Assembly: GCF_023347535.1 (NCBI RefSeq)
Contig: NZ_CP094473.1
Span: 124,001-188,000, forward strand
Direction of reading: 5' to 3'
Origin: Faecalibacterium sp. HTF-F
Lineage (GTDB): Bacteria; Bacillota; Clostridia; Oscillospirales; Ruminococcaceae
DNA length: 64,000 bases
In this document: in pieces, positions 60,465-64,000 of the stretch
How positions within the stretch are numbered: position 1 is the first letter of the stretch
Layout: every line of letters begins with the position of its first letter
Position numbers and translations under genes: made by a program
The notes under the pieces: generated by a model
Told to the model about the DNA's origin: nothing
Seen by the model: the letters and a program-made list of their open reading frames with translations, nothing else
The model's database searches: none

Positions 60465-60606
60465 GGCTCGCCCTCTCAGTCAAATCCTTTGGATTTGCCA
60501 GCTCTCCCAAAGGGAGAGCCCTTGGCAGTCCACACAAAGTTTTCGGTTTCGCCAGAGGCTCTCCCTTTGGGAGAGCTGGACGCGAAGCGGCCTGAGAGGG
60601 CAAGGC
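60465..60606. repeat. Family A palindromic repeat inside the his operon (hisD-hisC)
   Basis: The ends GGCTCGCCCTCTCAGTC and CTGAGAGGGCAAGGCC flank CTCTCCCAAAGGGAGAG and CTCTCCCTTTGGGAGAG hairpins and the TTGGCAGTCCACACAAAG spacer. It occupies nearly the whole 181-bp gap between hisD and hisC. Confidence 0.9.
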
Positions 60607-60641
60607 CGTTCACCATAACAGAATAAGCCGGAGGAACCATT

Positions 60642-61703
60642 ATGAGTCGTTTTCTTTCTCCCACGCTGGCCGCTGTCACCCCCTACACCCCGGGTGAGCA
60701 GCCGCAGGATCAGCAGTACATCAAACTGAACACCAACGAAAGCCCCTATCTGCCCTCCCCGGCGGTGATCGCCGCCGTGAGCGAGCACGAGGTGGAAAAG
60801 CTGCGCCTTTACTCCGACCCCGCCTGTGCCGACCTGCTCAAGGCGGCCGCAGCCCATTTCGGTTTGCAGCCGGAGCAGATCATGCCCGGCAACGGCAGCG
60901 ACGAGAACCTTTTCTTTGCGCTGCGTGCCTTCTGCGACGCAGACCACCCGCTGGCCTATGCCGACATTACCTACGGCTGCTACGGCGTGTGGTGCGGACT
61001 GATGCACATTCCCAGCCACATCATCCCGCTGAAAGAGGATTTCACCCTTGACCCGAAGGACTACTACGGCCTGAACCAGACCATCGTCCTTGCAAACCCC
61101 AACGCACCCACCGGCATTGCACTGCCCCGGGCGGAAATTGAGGGCATCCTGAAAGCGAACCCGAACAATGTGGTCATCGTGGACGAGGCCTATGTGGACT
61201 TTGGCGGCGAGAGCTGCGTGCCCCTCATCGACCAGTACGAGAACCTGCTGGTGGTGCAGACCTTTTCCAAGTCCCGGCAGCTGGCCGGTGCGCGGCTGGG
61301 GCTTGCCATGGGCAATGCAAAGCTCATTGCCGACCTGAACCGGGTCAAGTTCAGCCTGAACCCCTACAACATCAACCGCCTGACCCTGAAGGCCGGGCAG
61401 GCCGCGCTGGAAGACACCGCTTATTTTGACAGGACCCGCGCCGCCATCGTGGACACCCGCGCATGGACAAAACAGCAGCTGGAACAGCGCGGCTTTGCCG
61501 TGCTGGACAGCCGCTCCAACTTCCTGTTTGCGAGTACCGACCGGAAAGACGGCGGAACACTCTACAAAGAGTTGAAGAAAAACGGCATTCTGGTGCGCCA
61601 CTTCGACGCGCCCCGCATCCAGAACTGGCTGCGCATCACCATTGGCACATCGGAACAGATGAAGATATTCGTGAACACACTGGATAAGATCATGGAGGAA
61701 TGA
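60642..61703 (+). CDS. hisC: Histidinol-phosphate aminotransferase HisC
   Basis: A 353-residue class I/II PLP aminotransferase converting imidazole-acetol phosphate to histidinol phosphate. It shows KLNTNESPYLPSPAVIAAVS, PGNGSDENLFFALRAFCDAD, LANPNAPTGIALPRAEIEGI, VDEAYVDFGGESCVPLIDQY and the PLP Lys in VVQTFSKSRQLAGARLGLAM. RBS CCGGAGGAACCATT precedes the ATG. It follows the repeat element and is closely followed by hisB. Confidence 0.95.
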   Translation: MSRFLSPTLAAVTPYTPGEQPQDQQYIKLNTNESPYLPSPAVIAAVSEHEVEKLRLYSDPACADLLKAAAAHFGLQPEQIMPGNGSDENLFFALRAFCDADHPLAYADITYGCYGVWCGLMHIPSHIIPLKEDFTLDPKDYYGLNQTIVLANPNAPTGIALPRAEIEGILKANPNNVVIVDEAYVDFGGESCVPLIDQYENLLVVQTFSKSRQLAGARLGLAMGNAKLIADLNRVKFSLNPYNINRLTLKAGQAALEDTAYFDRTRAAIVDTRAWTKQQLEQRGFAVLDSRSNFLFASTDRKDGGTLYKELKKNGILVRHFDAPRIQNWLRITIGTSEQMKIFVNTLDKIMEE

Positions 61704-61706
61704 ACC

Positions 61707-62303
61707 ATGCCGAACCGAATGATCTCGCTGGAACGCAACACCAATGAGACCCAGATCGACCTGACCCTTGATCTGGACGGCACCGGCCGCTACGAGGTGG
61801 ACACCGGGTGCGGCTTTTTGAACCACATGCTGGAACTGTTCGCCCGCCATGGCCGTTTTGACTTAGTGCTCACCTGCCACGGCGATGTGCAGGTGGACTA
61901 CCACCACACCACCGAGGATGTGGGCATTGCGCTGGGTCAGGCCTTTGCACGGGCACTGGGCGATATGCGCGGCATCCAGCGCTACGGCAGCTTCTACCTG
62001 CCCATGGACGAAGCGCTGATTTTGTGCGCCGTCGATCTTTCGGGCCGCTGCACCCTGAACTGGGACGTCCATTGCAGAACCGAAAAGGTGGGCGATTTTG
62101 ACGTGGAGTGCGCGAAGGAATTCTGGCTGGGCTTTGCCCGCAGCGTGCCTGCCACTGTCCACTTTGTACAATTTGCGGGAGAAAATACCCACCACATCCT
62201 CGAGGCCTGCTTCAAGGGCGCAGGCCATGCACTGGGCGCGGCCGTGAAGATCGACGAAGCTCACAAGGACGAGATCCCTTCCACGAAAGGACTGCTGGTA
62301 TGA
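61707..62303 (+). CDS. hisB: Imidazoleglycerol-phosphate dehydratase HisB
   Basis: A 198-residue monofunctional dehydratase, without the HAD phosphatase domain of the enterobacterial enzyme. Metal-binding motifs are GCGFLNHMLELFARHGRFDL, VDYHHTTEDVGIALGQAFAR and the second set CAKEFWLGFARSVPATVHFV, ENTHHILEACFKGAGHALGA. A separate histidinol phosphatase must be encoded elsewhere. It lies 3 bp after hisC, and its stop overlaps hisH (ATGA). Confidence 0.96.
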   Translation: MPNRMISLERNTNETQIDLTLDLDGTGRYEVDTGCGFLNHMLELFARHGRFDLVLTCHGDVQVDYHHTTEDVGIALGQAFARALGDMRGIQRYGSFYLPMDEALILCAVDLSGRCTLNWDVHCRTEKVGDFDVECAKEFWLGFARSVPATVHFVQFAGENTHHILEACFKGAGHALGAAVKIDEAHKDEIPSTKGLLV

Positions 62304-62908
62304 TCGCAATTATCGATTACGGCGTGGGCAACCTGTTCAGCCTGAAGTCCAGCCTGAAGCAGCTGGGGCTGGAAGCCGGTGTGACTGCGGACGCGGACAC
62401 CATCCGCAAAGCCGACCGGCTCATCCTGCCGGGTGTGGGCGCTTTTGCCGACGCCATGGCAAAGCTGGAGGCAACAGGTCTTGTGCCGGTCATGAAAGAA
62501 GAAGCCGAAAAGAAGCCGCTGCTGGGCATCTGCCTCGGGATGCAGCTGCTGTTTGAAAAGAGCTACGAGTACGGTGAGCATGAAGGCCTTGGCTTTGTGA
62601 AGGGCGAGGTCTGCCCGCTGGAGCCCGACCTTGCGGACAAGAGCCTGAAGGTGCCGCAGATCGGCTGGAACGCCTTGCACATTGTAAAGGACGACCCTCT
62701 GTTCAAGTACATCCGTGAGGGCGAATACGTCTATTACGTCCACAGTTACTACGGCAAGAAATGTACGGAGAGTACACTGGCTGTGAGCGATTATTCCATT
62801 CCGGTCACCGGTGCGGTGCGGGCAGGCAGGGTGTACGGCACCCAGTTCCACCCGGAAAAGAGCGGCGACACCGGACTGCGGATCTTGAAGGCGTTTTCTG
62901 AATTGTGA
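62300..62908 (+). CDS. hisH: Imidazole glycerol phosphate synthase glutaminase subunit HisH
   Basis: A 202-residue class I glutamine amidotransferase supplying ammonia to HisF. IAIIDYGVGNLFSLKSSLKQ, RLILPGVGAFADAMAKLE (oxyanion region), catalytic Cys in LLGICLGMQLLFEKSYEYGE, and the His/Glu of the triad in GTQFHPEKSGDTGLRILKAF are all present. Its ATG overlaps the hisB stop. A truncated family A repeat follows before hisA. Confidence 0.96.
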   Translation: MIAIIDYGVGNLFSLKSSLKQLGLEAGVTADADTIRKADRLILPGVGAFADAMAKLEATGLVPVMKEEAEKKPLLGICLGMQLLFEKSYEYGEHEGLGFVKGEVCPLEPDLADKSLKVPQIGWNALHIVKDDPLFKYIREGEYVYYVHSYYGKKCTESTLAVSDYSIPVTGAVRAGRVYGTQFHPEKSGDTGLRILKAFSEL

Positions 62909-62911
62909 GGC

Positions 62912-62976
62912 GGCTTGCCCTCTCAGTCAAAACCTGACGGTTTTGCCAGCTCCCAAAGTGGGAGTCTTTGGCAGAG
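62912..62976. repeat. Half copy of the family A repeat (hisH-hisA)
   Basis: GGCTTGCCCTCTCAGTC, a CAAAACCTGACGGTTTTG hairpin, CTCCCAAAGTGGGAG and CTTTGGCAG are kept, while the second half is missing. The remaining 62977-63102 holds another hairpin (GCGTTTG...CAAACGC around GCGGCC..GGGCCGC, about 63041-63077) and the hisA ribosome site. Confidence 0.8.
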
Positions 62977-63102
62977 CAAGATGATTTTAAATGCCCTCCG
63001 CTTGCGCTCTGGGCATATTCAGCGGAAAACTATTTTTAATTTCGCGTTTGTCGCGGCCTGCGGGCCGCTCCAAACGCATTTTCACGAGAGGGGTCATAAT
63101 GT

Positions 63103-63822
63103 ATGCAGCTATTTCCAGCCATTGACCTGCGGGGCGGCAAAGTGGTGCGTCTGACGCAGGGCGATTACGACCGCATGACCGTCTATGGTGAGGACCCCTG
63201 CGCACAGGCGCGGGAGTTCCTTGCAGCGGGGGCCAAAAATCTGCACGTCGTCGATCTGGACGGCGCAAAGGACGGCACCCTTTCCAACTACGATACCATT
63301 GCCGCGCTGGCAAAGCAGGGCGGTTTGTACATTGAGGTGGGCGGCGGCATCCGCACCGAGGAACGCATTGAAACATACCTCTCCCTCGGCGTGGGCCGCT
63401 GCATTCTGGGCAGCGTGGCGGTGACGGATTTTGACTTTACCGCTCGGATGCTGCAGAAATACGGCGATAAAATTGCCGTGGGTGTGGACGCCAAGGACGG
63501 CTATGTGGCCATCCATGGCTGGAAGGAGGTAAGCCGGGAGCCGGGCGTGGACTTCTGCAGGCGTCTGGCCGACGCCGGATGCACCGCCATCATCTACACG
63601 GACATTGCCTGCGACGGTGCCATGAAGGGCACCAATCTGGGCCTGTACCGCCAGCTGGCAGAGGAAGTGCCCGGCGTAGCCTTTACGGCCAGCGGCGGCA
63701 TCTCGTCCGAAGCAGAGCTTCTGGAACTGAAAAAAATGGGCACTGCCGCTGCCATTTTGGGCAAGAGTCTGTACACCGGCGCACTGGACCTTGCGCGCTG
63801 CGTGCAGCTGGTGCAGGAGTGA
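63103..63822 (+). CDS. hisA: Phosphoribosylformimino-5-aminoimidazole carboxamide ribotide isomerase HisA
   Basis: A 239-residue TIM barrel catalysing the Amadori isomerisation of Pro[23 protein letters not shown] (catalytic Asp 8), [71 protein letters not shown] (catalytic Asp/Thr) and [20 protein letters not shown] are present. GAGAGGGGTCATAATGT precedes the ATG. It lies after the repeat-filled gap and directly upstream of hisF. Confidence 0.95.
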   Translation: MQLFPAIDLRGGKVVRLTQGDYDRMTVYGEDPCAQAREFLAAGAKNLHVVDLDGAKDGTLSNYDTIAALAKQGGLYIEVGGGIRTEERIETYLSLGVGRCILGSVAVTDFDFTARMLQKYGDKIAVGVDAKDGYVAIHGWKEVSREPGVDFCRRLADAGCTAIIYTDIACDGAMKGTNLGLYRQLAEEVPGVAFTASGGISSEAELLELKKMGTAAAILGKSLYTGALDLARCVQLVQE

Positions 63823-63838
63823 ACGGAGGGGGAACGAC

Positions 63839-64000
63839 ATGATCACCAAACGCATTATTCCCTGTCTTGATGTGCGCAATGGCCGCGTGGTCAAGGGCAC
63901 GAACTTTGAAGGCATCCGGGATGTGGCCGACCCGGTGGAAATGGCCCGCATGTACAACGCTGCCGGTGCCGACGAGCTGGTGTTCTACGATATCACCGCC
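63839..64000 (+). CDS. hisF: Imidazole glycerol phosphate synthase cyclase subunit HisF (partial, runs off the window)
   Basis: The first 54 codons are present: [20 protein letters not shown] (catalytic Asp 11), then [19 protein letters not shown] and [14 protein letters not shown]. This is the N-terminal part of the HisF TIM barrel. GGAGGGGGAACGAC precedes the ATG. The rest lies outside the window. hisI/hisE have not been seen and may follow. Confidence 0.95.
   Translation, partial: MITKRIIPCLDVRNGRVVKGTNFEGIRDVADPVEMARMYNAAGADELVFYDITA

Overview
The window looks like a chromosomal segment of a GC-rich, non-sporulating gut Firmicute of the Oscillospiraceae, most likely Faecalibacterium or a close relative. 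This is inferred from GC-rich coding sequence with AGGAGG-type ribosome sites, extended -10 promoters (TGnTATAAT), a low-GC-type gene repertoire (split transketolase, AzlCD, SstT, CobW proteins, an EIICB transporter) and many copies of short palindromic CTCTCCC...GGGAGAG repeats between genes. No rRNA gene, complete tRNA gene or CRISPR array is visible.

Layout. 1-3.7 kb is a mobile-element edge: a HTH protein, a tRNA-Ser 3' fragment serving as an attachment core with repeated arm-type motifs on both sides, a tyrosine integrase, an excisionase, and a gene-poor stretch with four copies of a 30-bp motif. 3.7-9.1 kb carries a yaiI gene broken by an in-frame TAG, an esterase, HAD, MgtC, a CPA2 antiporter and a HAM1-like NTP pyrophosphatase. 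9.1-9.7 kb holds two convergent gene remnants. 9.8-15.0 kb (minus strand) is a three-gene operon: a MotA/ExbB-type channel protein fused to a degenerate EAL domain, a MotB/ExbD-like membrane protein with Cna-B/SpaA-like extracellular repeats, and a Wzz/CpsD-type polysaccharide co-polymerase/kinase. This is the most unusual locus in the window. 15.5-18.5 kb is a metal-efflux module (P-type ATPase, separate HMA chaperone, ArsR regulator and its operator). 19-25.4 kb has a FlK-type thioesterase, NhaC, MarR, AzlCD, a thioredoxin-reductase-like protein and a Crp/Fnr regulator. 25.4-30.5 kb has two CobW-type GTPases, one with a very large His/Asp/Cys tract and one fused to a YcgQ/DUF1980-like domain, and aminopeptidase P. 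30.6-34.3 kb has three paralogous GT2 glycosyltransferases and a LytTR protein. 34.5-40 kb has a HAD phosphatase, a patatin overlapping a PTS enzyme I, RsmE and PrmA. 40.2-41.7 kb is a NagE-like PTS transporter.

42.7-47.3 kb is pstS-pstC-pstA-pstB-phoU. It is followed by AraC and GNAT proteins, sstT with a cre-like site, an ECF S component with a terminator-containing leader, a split transketolase, a LysR gene divergent from a secreted flavin-dependent reductase, and thioredoxin. From 57.4 kb to the end runs the histidine operon hisZG(fusion)-hisD-hisC-hisB-hisH-hisA-hisF. Its promoter has a perfect palindrome exactly in the -35/-10 spacer, and its leader is rich in hairpins.

Short palindromic elements (called families A, B and C here) sit after many genes and also inside the pst and his operons. 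They probably act as terminators, attenuators or mRNA-stability elements.
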